Shown one piece after another: positions 33,064 through 48,000 of a stretch of DNA of 64,000 nucleotides (the stretch's first letter is position 1; every line of letters starts with the position of its first letter). The stretch lies in contig NC_073342.2 in assembly GCF_027580225.2 (NCBI RefSeq), positions 14,273,501-14,337,500 on the forward strand, read 5' to 3'. This DNA is from Misgurnus anguillicaudatus. Taxonomy: Eukaryota > Chordata > Actinopteri > Cypriniformes > Cobitidae. Both the position numbers and the translations under genes were made by a program. The notes below the pieces were generated by a model, which was given only the letters and a program-made list of their open reading frames with translations, was not told the origin of the DNA and made no database searches.

Positions 33064-36000
33064 TCACGCTGGACCGTTCACCGTCGCCTCTGGGTTGGCA
33101 GTGCGCTGCTCTGATCTGAAAAGGGAAAGAGGAGGGGGTGGCTATATGTCGTTGAGCTCGAAAACACGAGTCAGGGAAATGTGGGCGGGGCTTCACTTAC
33201 TTGGCTTCGTCCATAGTGGCCTCGTCCTCTAGAGGTCCATTTAGAGCTTCGCAAGTGGCGTTTGCTTTTTCATCTAAGTGCTTTAAACTGAAACAAAGTG
33301 CAAATAAGTGTTATAAGAGTTAGCTATTCATTTATTCCCCTCAGTGTGAGAAAAACAAAAAGCACGCACGAAAAAAATTCATATGGAAAAATACATCTGC
33401 ACACCAAAGGTCCAAAGATTTAATAACAGATTTTCACACAGCGTTTGTAATTTCTCTTTCTTTCTAGCATCTATGGCTATATTCAAGGCAAGAACCTGTT
33501 AATCCATACACAAGTTGATCCGCACACAGGTTAGGGGAGGGGGGCAAACTCCACACAGAAAGGCCACCTGACCTAGCCGGGGTTCGAACGGGGACCTTCT
33601 TACTGTGATGCAGCAGTGCTACCCACTGAGCCACACCAACTTAAAGGGTTAGTTCACCCAAAAATGAAAACAATGTCACCAATGACCCACCCAAACTCGC
33701 AAGACCTCCATCCATCCTCGGGAAACAGTTTTAGATTCAGTCCGACAGCCCGCCGACCCTTCATTGAAAATCCATGTACGGTACACTGTCCATGTCCAGA
33801 AAGGCAACAAAAACACCACCAAAGTAGTCCACATGTGACATCAGTGGGTCAGCAAAACGTGTCAAAGCATCGAAAATACATTTTGGTGCAAAAATAAAAA
33901 AAATTACGACTTTGCATTGTCTTCTCTGTTGTTAAGTGCATGTGCGAGAAAAAATATTTTTTTCCAAACGTACAGCGTGCGTCTCCCTCAGACAAAAAAA
34001 CAGGTGGGGTGCACCAGATAACACGTCAGCCGCGTCACTGCAGTCACGTGACTTCCGTCTTGCGCATGCGCCCCACAACAGACGCGGAAGAGAAGACAAT
34101 GCAAAGTCGCAATTTTTCATTCCTGGACCAAAATGCATTCTCGATGCCTCAACACATTTTAACTGACCCACTGATGTCACATGGACTACTTTGATGATGT
34201 TTTTATTACCTTTCTGGACATGGACAGTAAACCACACACAGATTTTCAATGAAAGGGTACAGCAAGCTCTCGGACTAAATATAAAACATCTTAAAGGCGG
34301 AGTCCACGATGTTTGAAAAATGCGTTGGAAAAGGAGACGGGCCGACTACCAAAACACACTTGTAGCCAATCAAATCAAATCAAATGCCGGGTTGCGTATG
34401 TGTGGGGCGGATCTATCAACAGAAGGTCCAGATTCTATTGGGGTAAGGGCGTGTTTGTTTAGGTGATTTCAAATATCAACATTGGCTTTCAAACATCATG
34501 GACTCCGCCTTTAAACTGTGTTTCCGAAGATGAACGGAGGTCTTAAGAGTTTGGAACGACATGGTGGTGAGTCATCAATGACCTTATTTTCATCCTTGGG
34601 TGAACCATCCCCTTAACGTTTTAAGCATGCAAGCTCTTCAGAGTAGACAACGTAATGTATAATAAATACTGTTATTCAACTTTTGATGGTTTTAAAGCTA
34701 TTTTCCTTTAATGTGAAGTAATTTATAACACAATGAGTGAAAATATCTACTTAAATTCTGGAATGGACACCTGGGGGTGTGCCCAAATTTTATGATAAAA
34801 AGTACCAAATACATCTAGTCTAGTCCCCGTATTGTCCCAAATATAAGACAACATTTTTCTCAAAGAATGCTGGGAACCAAACTGGTCCCCTTTTGACTTT
34901 GACCTCTTGTATTTTTAACTAAAGCATTTTCTTTATAAAAGACAAGAGTTGGTCTTTAAAAAGGGGTCTACAACTTTGATAAGGGGTGGTCATCCTGTAA
35001 GCAGGGTTGTCTTATATTCAAGCAAAGGTCTATCTAGACCAGGGGTGTCCAATCCTGCTCCTGGCGATCGACTGTCCTGCAAAGTTCAGCTCCAACCCAA
35101 ATCAAATACACCTGAAGCAGCTAATCAAGGACTTCAAGATTACTTGAAAATTGAAGGCAGGTGTGTCTGATTAGAGTTGGACCTGAACTCTGCAGGATAG
35201 TCGATCGCCAGGAGCAGGATTGGACACCCCTGATCTAGACTAATATCAGGGCTACAGACTGCCACCAAAATTTGAAAGTGTGCCACTGAATTTTACATCC
35301 AGTCGCACATGTGCGACCAGTAAATTTGACCTTTTTTGTGATGTGACACTGAATTTGAAACAGATTGTACTTTCTGCATCTATCATTAAAGTATTTATTA
35401 GTAATACATTGGAAATTAGTAGAAATGTGAATATTTTGTTAGCATGTTGATTTACAGTGTGTGCCCCTGAATTTTCTGGTTGTGCCCCTAAAATTTTCAG
35501 TTGGGGGCCACTGTGCTCCTAGTGAAAAAAGTTAGTCTGGAGCCCTGAATATTATTAGTTACAAGAGATAAAAGACTCACCCTGGTTTCTGACAGTTGCT
35601 TGGACAATTGTTCTTCTCCGACTCTCCAGTCTCTGCAGCAAGGAGCTTTGCAGATGCATCTTCAGAGGTAGATAGTTTCTCTTCCTCGCTACAGGACGAG
35701 CAAAAAACACTGTATTCAAAAGCTTTCAATCCCTAAAGCTTTGAAAAGAATAAAGCCCCATTGTAAATCGCTGGACAAACATGCAGCATGGAGGAGACCA
35801 CATTAAAAGCAATGGGGCGGAAAAAATTGCAATGGGGTTAGCGGACAGGACGTGAGCGTAATGACGAACAGAGACGGACGTGAATTTATAAACCACACAA
35901 CAGCAGCTTGGACAATGAATTTGTTTAGTGTGAAGATGTGAAATGATGGTGTAATAGCATTGATAACTTTTGAGAGATTACCTGGCATCTATCTAGACCG

Positions 36001-39000
36001 TTTACTTACATTAACCATTGTTTAATAAAGTTAGTTTTTTTTTTAAAAACAGGAAGTTAAAAGCTTATTTCTAGATGATCATCCCACTTGATACTCAGAT
36101 GTATTACACCCATTTAAAAAAAATTGCACAGACTGCATTTTAAAGGGGAAGCCTGTACTGATTAATTAAATCCTTTAAAAGACCCGTGAGACCAAACTGC
36201 AGCATACAACGTGGAAGGAATCCAAAAAACGCTTCTTTGCAGTGCAGCAAAGATCAGGAAACGTATATAGGCTTAAATCTTTAAGAATTGAAATGGTTTA
36301 AAGATGCATGGGCATTTCATGCCGACAACAACCATCTGATATCAACATGCAAATGGTGATGGAGACGTTACCAACATAATGAACAAACAAACATACAAAC
36401 AAAACATGACCACAAATTAAAACGCAGCGGCTGACATGGAAAAAAACAAGAAGGACACGGCAGATGTCTGCCCTCCAATTGGCTGTACATACCGATACGA
36501 TTTCAACACTCTGAAGCCACACGCACGCCAAAGAGAGAGAGGAAGCTTAAGTTGTAAGAATTGCAGTTTAAGAAGGACAGATTTCTGCATTCTCAAACAG
36601 ACAAAACAGTCACAAAGCTCAGGAACTTAAAGAGACAGCATGTGGCTATTGGTCTGATCATCAGGGGAGGAATACATGGACAAGGTAGAGAGATAAGGTC
36701 TACATGCAGTGTGAAGTCAAGCATTTATCTTAGAGGGAGGCACAAAGCATTGTGTGTATGATATATGCGGTCTCACCTTTTGAAAACAGCAGTTTCGGTT
36801 TTGGCGTCTACAGTAAGACTGACCGTCTCCTTCATGGAGCCGTTGGTGACCGTTTCGGTAATGCGGTCGCTGGCGGGCTCTTCCTCGGGTTCTGAGGCCT
36901 CTACCTTTCCACTGGGGAATGTTGGGGTGACGTCGTTGGAAAGCCACTGATCTGTGTCTAGAAAATAGGTGGATTTATTCGAACCGCTTTGTGTGTTCAT
37001 AATATACAGACAGCGTGAATGGTAATAATCTATTCTTACTTTCTTGTTGCATGGGGGCATTGACACCCAGAGGGTCCGCCGCCTCTATGCTGGTCTCCAT
37101 GGCTACAGGGGAATTGCTCCTCAAAGGATCCTTGGGGCTAAATAAAGGACCGAAATGAATAGATGTATGCACGTTTGATGTGTGCTGAGCATAGTGACCT
37201 GCATCAGGTTCATATTTACTGTGACCTGATTCATGTGCAATTTTTTTGTTTTAAGGAAAAAAGTGCATTTCAAAATTGTTAAATGCATGTAAACTTTTTT
37301 TACTTGCATTAAATACGTGGCTGTCAAATATGCATAAATCGAACACATAAAACAGACATTTATGTGCAAAATAAAAATGGATAACACTTTAACTGGGTTT
37401 AAGAGAGTTTATGACCATTTAATACTTTCATAATATAAGGCACACAAGCACATTTCTTCAGTGATTATAGCTACTGCAAGTAAACACCATTATCTTACAT
37501 AATGTAGCCTGTGAAAACTTCTGTGAAAGTATGCGTTTCCCCTGCAAAACTGTTTTAGAAAGCTTTATAGGGCTACAACATTTGTGCGTTTTTAAAGGTC
37601 CCCTATGTGCAAAATTCACTTTTATGTGTTAGAATACCAATCTGTGTCCGCAAGTATGCCTATAGACCATTTCAAAAGATATAAACAACACTGGTCCAGA
37701 AAAACTTCCTGTTTCAGTTTGTGACACATATATCTTTATCTTTAAGATGTTTGTTTAACTTTTTGATTCAGTTCTATGTGTTCTGTTGGTTGTATTGTAT
37801 CCCAACGTTTATCTAGTGTTAAAAAACTGAAACAGGAAGTGCTTCTAGACCATTGTTGTTTACATCTTTTGAAATGGTCTATAAATGGTACAAAATTTTA
37901 CTCCAGGTTTTAAATTATGCGAAATATTTAAAAAGTAGGCTAAAACGCACAAATGGAGATTGTCCCTATTGATGTCATCATCGGAGAGAATGTCCCGCCC
38001 CTCAGGGGTTACATCTACGTTTACACAAAATCAGTGTGCTTTTACAAATTTAACAAGGTATAATAATGGATCTGTGAGGTATTTTGAGCTAAAATTTCAC
38101 AGACACCAGAAAATAATTTAAAGTCTTGTAAAAAAAACATAATAGGGGACCTTTAAATAATTCAGACTCATTGCACTTATGTTAACCGTGCAATCACAGC
38201 GTGTGAACTTACCTGACAGGTGTGAAGCTAGAGAAGTCGGCCCAGCCCGTCTCACCATCAGCAGCAGTGTTTGGAGAGCTCCAGCCTGAAGGTTCAGGCA
38301 AAGAAGGCCGGGAGGCTGACGTGGGTGCGTTGGGGGTCGCTGAGCTGCCCGTGTCCATTGGTATGTCATCAAAATTTGCCGTCCAGACTTGACCTGAAAC
38401 GAACGCAGATGTAGAACAATCAGTAGTGACACAAGTTTAAGACTAAACAACAGATACGGTTGCTAAAAACCTCCGTTCTTACCATCCCCATTATCCACTT
38501 CCATTCTGTCATCGGATGTGGCGTTCCCAGACTCAAATGCGTCTCGTTTGCCATCTTCCTCCTCAGAATCCGTGCTCTCCTCGCTGTCTGTACTTCCTGA
38601 GCTCCTGCATGGAGAAAGAGACGTGTAAACCAAACAGTATCAAAGAATGTTTGTAATAAAAGCACACGGTATGGTACCTAGAACGTCTCTGAGCTTCCGG
38701 TGCGAACGTGACGTCTTTCTCATCCCAAATATCCTCCTCGTCAGAGCCGGCATCTTCAAACTGCTGGATCTTCTCTTTACAGCAGGCTTCGAAGAGCGCC
38801 ATGTTTGCCTATGAGAACAGTGGGAAAAAACTATTAAAACACATCATAAGCTTTTAGCGTTAAACAACATGCCATGGTGAAAGCCAGATAATGACAAAAG
38901 ATACATGATGAGAAACCTATAAACTTTAATAAAACCAAACTGAACTTGGTTACAAATTAGACTATTTCTAAGAGATGTAAATCACCACAATCCAATAAAA

Positions 39001-42000
39001 TGTATTTCCGAGTCAAACTACCCTGTCAAGTAGTAGCACATATTAGGGGACAACAGTAAAAAAAAATGAAGAGTTTGGTTCCAAAACGCGATAAATGCCA
39101 TTTTTGAAAAAAATAAGTTACTGCCAGAATCAGTATTATATCAGGACAGTATTTAAAAGTAAATTCTTAATTTTACGCATAATCCAATATCCGCCATGTT
39201 ATTCTGTCATCTTTTCTCCATTTTCCCCAAAACGCGATAAACTTCACTCCTCCTTTTCTACAGAATGCAATAAATCCGCTCCACAAATTACAGCGCACCA
39301 TTCCACGCACTGTAAACAAACAATGGCGGTGCGTTGAGTACACAGAATCCTAGTTTTCCTCATCTACTTTGTACTTCGTGATCAACGAACAAACAAAAAC
39401 AAAATATTACTTTAATGGCATTGATAAACCTGTGATTGTTTTCTGTGACAGGAAAGAAACGTAAGCCATCAACATCTAATAATTTACGCGAGAAGCAATT
39501 TTGGAAAAAATAATTCGTTTTTATAATAAATCTTTGAAAATCAAGTTATGGATTTGAATTTTTTATGTTTTTATAACCTAAAAATGCTATGGGAAAGTCT
39601 GTAACAGAAAATAGTGGTTTTCATCTTGTCACTTTCTTGGTATGGAAAACACGTTTTTACCAAAATTTGTCAAAATGGATTTATTGCGTTTTGGAACCAA
39701 ACTCTTCAAATATTTCTGAGGCCCTGTCCACACATACACAGGTATTTTTAAAACCGTACCTTTTCTATGCGGTTTGGTCATTCATCCACACGCAGACGCA
39801 GTATCGGGTGACTAAAACCGAATTTTATAAAAACTCCTGCTAGGATGACAATTTTAGAAACCAGAGGTTTTTTTGCTTGTGACGTTCTTGTTTGTGCTGA
39901 GAGGAGACTCTGGAATGGCATCTTATTGGCCGACATGGCTTTACGATCAGGGATATGTCGCCATCTATTGGTTTGACATGCTCTTGACAGCGCTTCATAC
40001 AAGGTGTTTGCATGTTTGTGTGGAAGAGGAGATTTTTTACACAAAGGAGGAAAAAACTCAGTTTATAAAAATACCCGTGTATGTGTGGACTAAGCCTGAT
40101 ACACCAAAAACAGACACAGCAATACAAATCCTATTAATAAAAGATCATTTAATTAAGTCTAGCTAAATGATCACAGTAAACATGCATACTTGCACTTTCA
40201 TTTGTGTTCAAGGAAAAGTTGATGTCTGATATTCTATCAAAGGGAATACTGCAAGGTTAAAGAGGACACATTTTAGTTTGGTTACATTATCCAGAAAACG
40301 ACACCACACAATGACCTCTTAAACAACAAACAGCACCCGTCACCCCCAGCATGACAAAAAATAAATAAATCAATCCACTCGAGTGTTAAGATCACCAAAT
40401 CCACCACACCAATTTACAGTGAATCAAATATAGTCTAGTCTGTAGAAAGATTCATGATGATTTAAACAACCCCCAACACATATATATTTCTTATAACTAC
40501 TACATTCACCCTGTTAGCAATGTGTACCCGCCAAATGATTGATTAATGGAGCAAATGAGAGAGAGAGAGACGTCATGCACTGTGGTTACTTACTCCCCGA
40601 CATCATCCTGATCGGCAAACTCTTCGTCATTGAAGCCAAACTGCTCAATAAAATTGGACGTCATTTGTTGCATCTGATAATCAGAAAAGGCCTGGCAAAC
40701 CCAGGACCAATGATAATGATATAGTCTTGACACTATAAAGCAGCTTCATTTCACAACAGCTCATATTAATTACACGTCTCAAAAAGCACCAGAAGGACTA
40801 TAAATAAATCAACAGTTTAACAAGTTACACTACTGGTGAAATTAAAGAGATTGTAATTTATATTAGGTTTTGAGGTCTCATACAGACACAGACTTACTTG
40901 CTGTAGGGAGGAGTCCTGATGGAAACCGCTGTCTTTGAAATCTACCTCATCATCACTGGATGAGTGTATGTGATGCGTGTTAACCTGAAAGCAATAAGCC
41001 AACAATAAAGCTACATTTACTGTACACAGTCTGTTAAAAATAAACTTGCTTTTATTGCATGATAATGCAAATATATTCAGACATGGTTTATATAATCTGT
41101 CTTTGTCTACATTTTCATATGCAGGTACATAGTAGTCTGTGTATTTGATGTGCATATGGGTGATTCTCGCGAAATTAGACTTATGAGGTGTTTTTGATAA
41201 AGTAAATGCAAAGTACGAGTATCACAATAAGAAGCATACAGTTACAAACATCTCTTCATGTACTATTTTGCACATAATTTCATCATACAAACCAATTAAG
41301 TTGTTTTTTCCACATTTAAGGGGGAAAATTGTCATTACCGCAACGTGTCCAAGACTGGATTTGGGTTCTTTGACATGGAAATATTTATAATAAAACAAAT
41401 CTAAAAAATTAAAAGCTTTAGTGCATGTTATACTATAAACATTTACAGTAAAGAAACATGTGGTATTTGGTGATCATTGGTAAATGTAGAGACAATAATA
41501 AGGAATATTAATGTGTCCAAGACCAATTTTCTCATCCTCCGCAACAATTTTCAATCATTGTATTTAAAAAAAAAAAACAGGTAAGCAGTTCTTATTTTTT
41601 CTCTTCAGATAAAAGTTGAAATTTTGTTTGTCATAGTATCTAGACAACTTTTTAGTTCTCATTACTGAAACATGAGTTTGTAAATGCATATATTTAATGT
41701 TATATCATGTTGCGGTAATGATAATCTAAAAAATGTAAATAATTCTATAGGAAATATTTTTAAATCCTCTAAAAATAATGGTTACAGTAAGTTCAGACCT
41801 TAATCTTATATATGCAAAAAAAATTGGCTTCAAGGCCTTTTTAAAGATTCTGATGCTGGCAACCTTCTAAATCTGGATTTCGTGAGAATCACCCATCATG
41901 TAGCTGTATTGCACATACATATAAAGTATTTGCATGTAATTTGTACTCTTGACCCTCACTTACCTAGAAAAAGAATATCCATAATAAGTATACTGCCAAA

Positions 42001-45000
42001 TGCTAAAATTGGACCAAACATTTATGTAACCCAGTTACAATTTCATACTAAGCTGCCAATATATGATTTTACTTAAGGGAGGGAGAAAATGCACAATTTG
42101 TAATTACTTAAACATGAAAGCGCCAAGCATACTTACTAAGTCTACAGTGTTTTTCTTGTTTGTATCTGCTAGCTGTCCTGAAGTGAACGCTTCCCATCTT
42201 TCTCTGTCCTCCTCTGGAAGTTCTGCAAAAAGATGAACGAGATAAGTAAAAACAGCTTGGAGGAGAAAGTGATAAAGGAATACAGACTGAGACAAACCTG
42301 AGATGAGCTGCTGAATCTGTGCTGCGTTGGGACCCTTGTCACTGTTGTGCACTATAGAGTTTGCTATTCTTGTCAGATGACCCATGTAACCTCTCCGTCG
42401 CCCGCCCTCGGCCCTGAGGAAACATGCATTTTCTTAAAACACAGAAGCACGGGTATGCAAATAAGACTAATAAACTAATCAGATTTAGGAGATTGGACTC
42501 ACTGTTCCTTCTCATTTGATCCCCAGGCATCAAGAATTCTTTGTATTAACTGGCACTTCTGAAAGAGCTGCGAATCGAAACGCAACAGAACAGATTCAGA
42601 CTCGACCGTGTAATCCGAACGCATGTTTTCTGCAGGATCAGGGTTGATAAACTCACATGTTTGATAAGGATGTTTTCTCTTATAGGTTCTTGGTCGGTCT
42701 CTCTGTTAATTTCAGGAGTTTCGCTTTGGGTTGAAGGCATCGCTAAGATCATCGCCGTACAGATTTCTACTTGTGTGTGTAGGAAGTTATTCCATAAGTA
42801 CTTAAAGTACATATCCTACAATAAAAGTAAAAAGAAAATTTAAGGAGTGTTGGGACACACACACACACACACAAAACAAATAAACTGAATTGCATCTCCT
42901 TACTAGTATGACTCCCAGTGTGTTTAGGGCAATGAGCTCCTGGTTAATGATATGAGTATTGGTCTGCAGAAGACTGGTCACTAGTCGCACCACATTAAGG
43001 CGAGTGTTTCCCACGGGTGGATCCAGCACTCCCCACGTGGTGTTCAAGACTGTTTTCTAACAGAATCAATAAAACATGCAAAAGTTAATTTGACATATAT
43101 AATGTTGCATATGTAATACAAGTCTGATCACAGTGTATACAACCATAATGTGTATATAGCTTATATATAACCAACAAGCTGCTATCTATAGGGGTTTGAC
43201 AGACTTGGCAGTCTTCCTGTTGTTTCAAGCGTAATGTAATTAGGTACTGGCAGATTACAGTCTATGTGAGCTAGTGTTGGGCGATATGCCGCATTTTGAG
43301 ATCGTCCTTTCGTCAGCCTGTGAGATCGCCGATACATGATAGTATCAGGGGTGGGGCAGTAGTTTACTTATTTATTTATATGTTCATGTTTTACTTATTT
43401 ATGAAAAGTCACTTGATTGGTGGACAAAAAAGAAGCCAAGGGGCAACACTGTCCAGGCTTCCCACACCTTAGTTAACTATAAATTTAAGGACCTTTCAAG
43501 GACCTTCCAGGTCCAAAACCCTTAAATCCAAGGACTAAATGTGGGGACACATTTCAAGTGAGAGCAAGGTTACATCATGTTACCTTTTAAGATACATTGT
43601 TACAGTTCCCTTTCGAGGGAACTTGCGCTACGTCACTGCAGTGACACTTTGGGGACGCCTCCAGGGGTAAGTGCATCTGAATGCGTAAATCAAATTTAAC
43701 CAATGGTAATGCTTAACGACAAAGACAGGGTGACGCGGGAGCCAGGAAGTATATCGCTATCTGAAATATTGCCAAATACGGCGTTACAGGGACGCAGGAA
43801 GTATGGCAAGGGAGACGCAGCGTCTCGTTCCCTTATCAGGAAACAACTGTTACGCCGGTTTATGCGTGTTTTTTTCGGCGCCCATGTTAACAAGTTAAAG
43901 CATGTACACCGCACACGTGCGCAGCGTCGCTGAAGCAGCAGTGCTGCTATCATTTCGACGTCGGCTCTATTTCTGCTGCGCTGCTCACGCTCAATTAAAG
44001 TGACAGTGCATTGTTTATGCTTTAAATCGTTGTGGATTTACGCGAAAAAGTGTAATTTTACAATAAAATCATAAATGTGACGCAAACAGTTTCAAACAGT
44101 CATGACATGCCCAGCACTAAATGAATCCTCAGCTATAATCTTCAGAGAAATAGATACATCTATAAATCTATGCTCAAACTGTTGAAGGGAAACACGATCG
44201 ACTGCTTCATGATGTCAATCACTGAGTGATTTATTTTATTTTATCGTAAAACTTCAGAGAAACAGATTTAATAATGTGCCATGGGCTTTCAATGTCTATA
44301 ATTGTTTATTGTGTCTATATCTGTCATTACACGGACCAGAACAGCACGAAAACAAAGTGGGTTAAACAAATCAGTTATATAAATTACACTGACCGTCAAA
44401 AAGCGTCTTAAAGATGTTTTGCTCATTAATGCATGTGAAATAAAGTAATGTGAACTTGAGATTTTTATACTGTTATTAAACTGCACAGTATGTGCTGCAA
44501 ACCAGCCGGTGTGAAAGCACAATGGACACGCGCAGCAAATGCTCTCCTCCCGCGCTGCTCATGCTACGCATAACCGCTGCTCACGCTTGTGGTGTGAAAC
44601 CGGCTTTACATACATAACCGGAGACGTTTTTATGTGTCAAACACAACTATGCAAAAAAGCATTTTGGTATGAATCAACATTCACATACAGGAGATATAAG
44701 CATTTAAACCGAACAGTTTAGCACATGTGCTTAAAAAGTCCAGAATTTTTATGATATAATCCTACACTACACAGGAAATAATGATTTTTTTCCAGAAAAC
44801 TTCTTGCACAAAATAGATTCAAGCACTTTCAATGACCTGTATCTATGCATGTATATTATTTTTAAAAGCTTCCCAGGGCCTTGAATATCCCCCCCAGATT
44901 CACAAACTTTCAAGGATTTCAAGGACCCATGGGAACCCTGTCATAACCGCAAACTTCTTATAACTGATGCAATTACTCCATCTGCGACATTAAGTCCAGG

Positions 45001-48000
45001 CACTCTAAAATTTCCTGCGTGCCAGGGAGTGGTACAACAAACTTACTGGTTGTAACCCTCTTCACGCCTAAAAACCTCTCTAGTGCAAGGAAATGTCAGA
45101 GCCGCGCGTATTACAAGTTCAGGTGCTTGAAGGAGTCTATGCCACGCGCATTCAGGTCAGAGCAAGAGTCCAAGACGCGCGCATTGAGTCCATGTGTATG
45201 CACAGGGAACTACACTAACCTTTTCCACTGGTGGCACTTGAGCTACCAACTTTTTCAGTTACTGGCGCAAAATATGATTTGGTCGCACATATTTTTTTCA
45301 AGTTATATTAAGGCGCTCTGGTTAATAATGAACAATAATGAAACTGTATTGCATACAGATATGCTTTTTATTTTACTTGCCATCTTTTAAACCACATGCC
45401 GCCTTGTTTTCTTAAACGTTGCAGTGTTTCACACAGATCTGAAATTTACTTGGTGGTGGTAGCGGGTAAAAAGGGCAATCATTACCCACTGACAAATAAT
45501 GGTCTACTATACATGTGACGAAGAACTAATAATGTGTGACACAACACAATACTTTGATTTATTGAAAATTAATATTAATTTCACATTTTATTTCATTAAT
45601 CTAAACACTCCAAACTTTTTTTGCCATTAACAAAGCTGACACTGTTTGTCAAAGCACCACGAAAACACTTACTGTTTTTGCACTGATATATGAAGCAATT
45701 AGACCCCTTTTATCAAACTCAATATAATACAATACTATGTATAGTATAATAATAGACAGTGCAGGTCTATAGATTATAAATGTGACTGATGTTATGACTG
45801 ATGTTATAATGGTAATAATTTCTATTAAATAGGCACTTTTACTGCTTCTGCTCTATCTTTCTATTTCTCTCTTGCTGATTTAAAAAGCTTAATCCACTCA
45901 TTATTTCAGCTTTAAAAGTCTACTTGCTGTCCCGGTGACAGACTTTACATTGCTTTGCTCGTTCAGTGCAATGGGCTTGACATTAGCACTGCTTTTTGCT
46001 ACAATCTGTGCAAACTTAATATGGATATGGTTTTAGAAAATATATGGTTTATTAATAATAAGATTATTAAAAACATGTGAGAAAGAAAACGCAGAGCGTG
46101 GTCGTAACAAGAACCATCGCCATAGAAACCGAAGGCACGCTAAACTGCACTCGAGCTTTAGCGCGGTAGCGCTCATGGCCGTTTTCCGATCGACTCGGGT
46201 TATAAACTCAATATTAATCAGACTTGGGACCCAAAGTAATTAAACTAGGACCTAACCGGACCCGACAGACCATTTAAAATATAAACCCGGAACCATACGG
46301 GTCCCGCGTCCTCAAAGACCTCTGCTCAAGTTCAGAAACATGGAAGACACTGCGCTTGCGTCGCGTCGCACCCAATTCATTTAGAAACAGCTGAGCACGC
46401 AAACGCACACTGATGGGGAGAGACACGACGTGCTTTCACGCAAAATGAAGCCAACGTGTTGATGGCTCAGAGCACGTTATAAAACGTATTCTTAAAATCC
46501 ACATTTATGTTTTAATAAATGCTCATAGTAAATCATAGCATATTGTCTAAAACATTAGGTAGCACATTTGCGACCCATTAAAAATTAGGGTCGCAACGGC
46601 AGTTCAAAAGGTCGCATATGCGACCATTTTGGTCGCAGTGTAGCTCCCTGATGCATGAGAATCCGCATGCATTATAAACTCTCAAGTAAAGCCCACAAAC
46701 CCTCTCATGCGAGGAAAAGCATGCAATGCGCGTTAACGTGAAACTATGATGATAATAATAATAACTATCGTCATGAAAGCCGGCTATTAGCGATATGTCT
46801 GACGTTCGTCGATACACAATAATATCGTGTATCGGCACAACCCTAATGCGAGCTGATCAGTTGATTTAATGCAGCAAAGTTTGACTGCCACACATCATCA
46901 CCGCCATCGGCTCACCTTTGGGGGCTCAAGCAAAAGCTGGTGAAAATCTTTGAGTCTGGGCCTGACAGCATCTAGAATACTCTGATTGACAGAGAATGAT
47001 GGGTGGTTCATACCAGGTGGACAAATCTCCAAGTGGCCTTCAAAAGCTGCAAAAGTAAAGATGTTCAGACATGGTCCCAGGATCCATTGAACAAAGGTTA
47101 CCAAACAAAAAAAGTAATGCACTTACGCTGGTCTCCGTGTCTCAAAGAGGGTTAGAAGAATCTGGATAACACTGACAATAGCAGACTCGTTCTTCTCTTT
47201 GTCAAAGATGTTGGACAGCAATTGTTCTACTGTTTCTTGTCTGCAAAAAAGATGATATTGATATTTAGGTCGACAACAAAAAGTGTAGCATTGACCTTAA
47301 ATCCTCTAAAATGGCACTTTTTCAAGTCACTGATTGAAGAATAAGAAAACTTTATTGACATGGACAGACTTACTTCTCCAGTGTGGCCAGCAGGGGGTCA
47401 GGTTCTGAACAGCCTTGGACTTGAAACATCTGATCCCTGCTCAGTCGAATGATCTCACAGAGCGACTGGGACGCATTTGAGTGTCTCTGTGTGAAGGGAA
47501 CAAGCCATTACTGTTACACAGCTAGCAATTAAGGATGGGCCGTGATGATGTCACAGCCGACTTGGTAGTGAGGTTTTCAAGTTTAAAAATATTTGCTTTA
47601 AATAGCATGCTGTGCATTCACATAGCTTGCCTGGTAAACCAAAATAACATTTATTTATTTTAATTTTCCATCTTCATCTTATGTGCACAACATCTTTAAA
47701 CTTTATTGATCCAGAGAAAGTTAAACTTACATCCTCATCCTGAGACGGCTGCACCATGTCCATTAGCCGTTGTATAACTTTCTCCTCATTCAGCCACTGT
47801 AAGACACGAAATGAAAATGTAAGATGGTATTATGATGACAGTGAGTGGATTAATGATCAATTTTCTGCTATATCCAAACAAAACATACATCTTCACATTT
47901 ATGACACCTCTTCTTGATAGTATAATTTCCCTATACCAGTATCAGACACACAAAAATATAGCATATATACACATCACTCACACTTAATACATCTTGTCTA

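Noticed and set aside
32855..33196. 113-codon minus-strand frame over the ppp6r3 terminus
   Set aside because: It overlaps the true last exon in another frame and runs through a splice acceptor; no homology recognised.
33500..33633. Possible tRNA gene on the minus strand
   Set aside because: Only box-like motifs are present, followed by SINE sequence; no convincing acceptor stem or anticodon loop.
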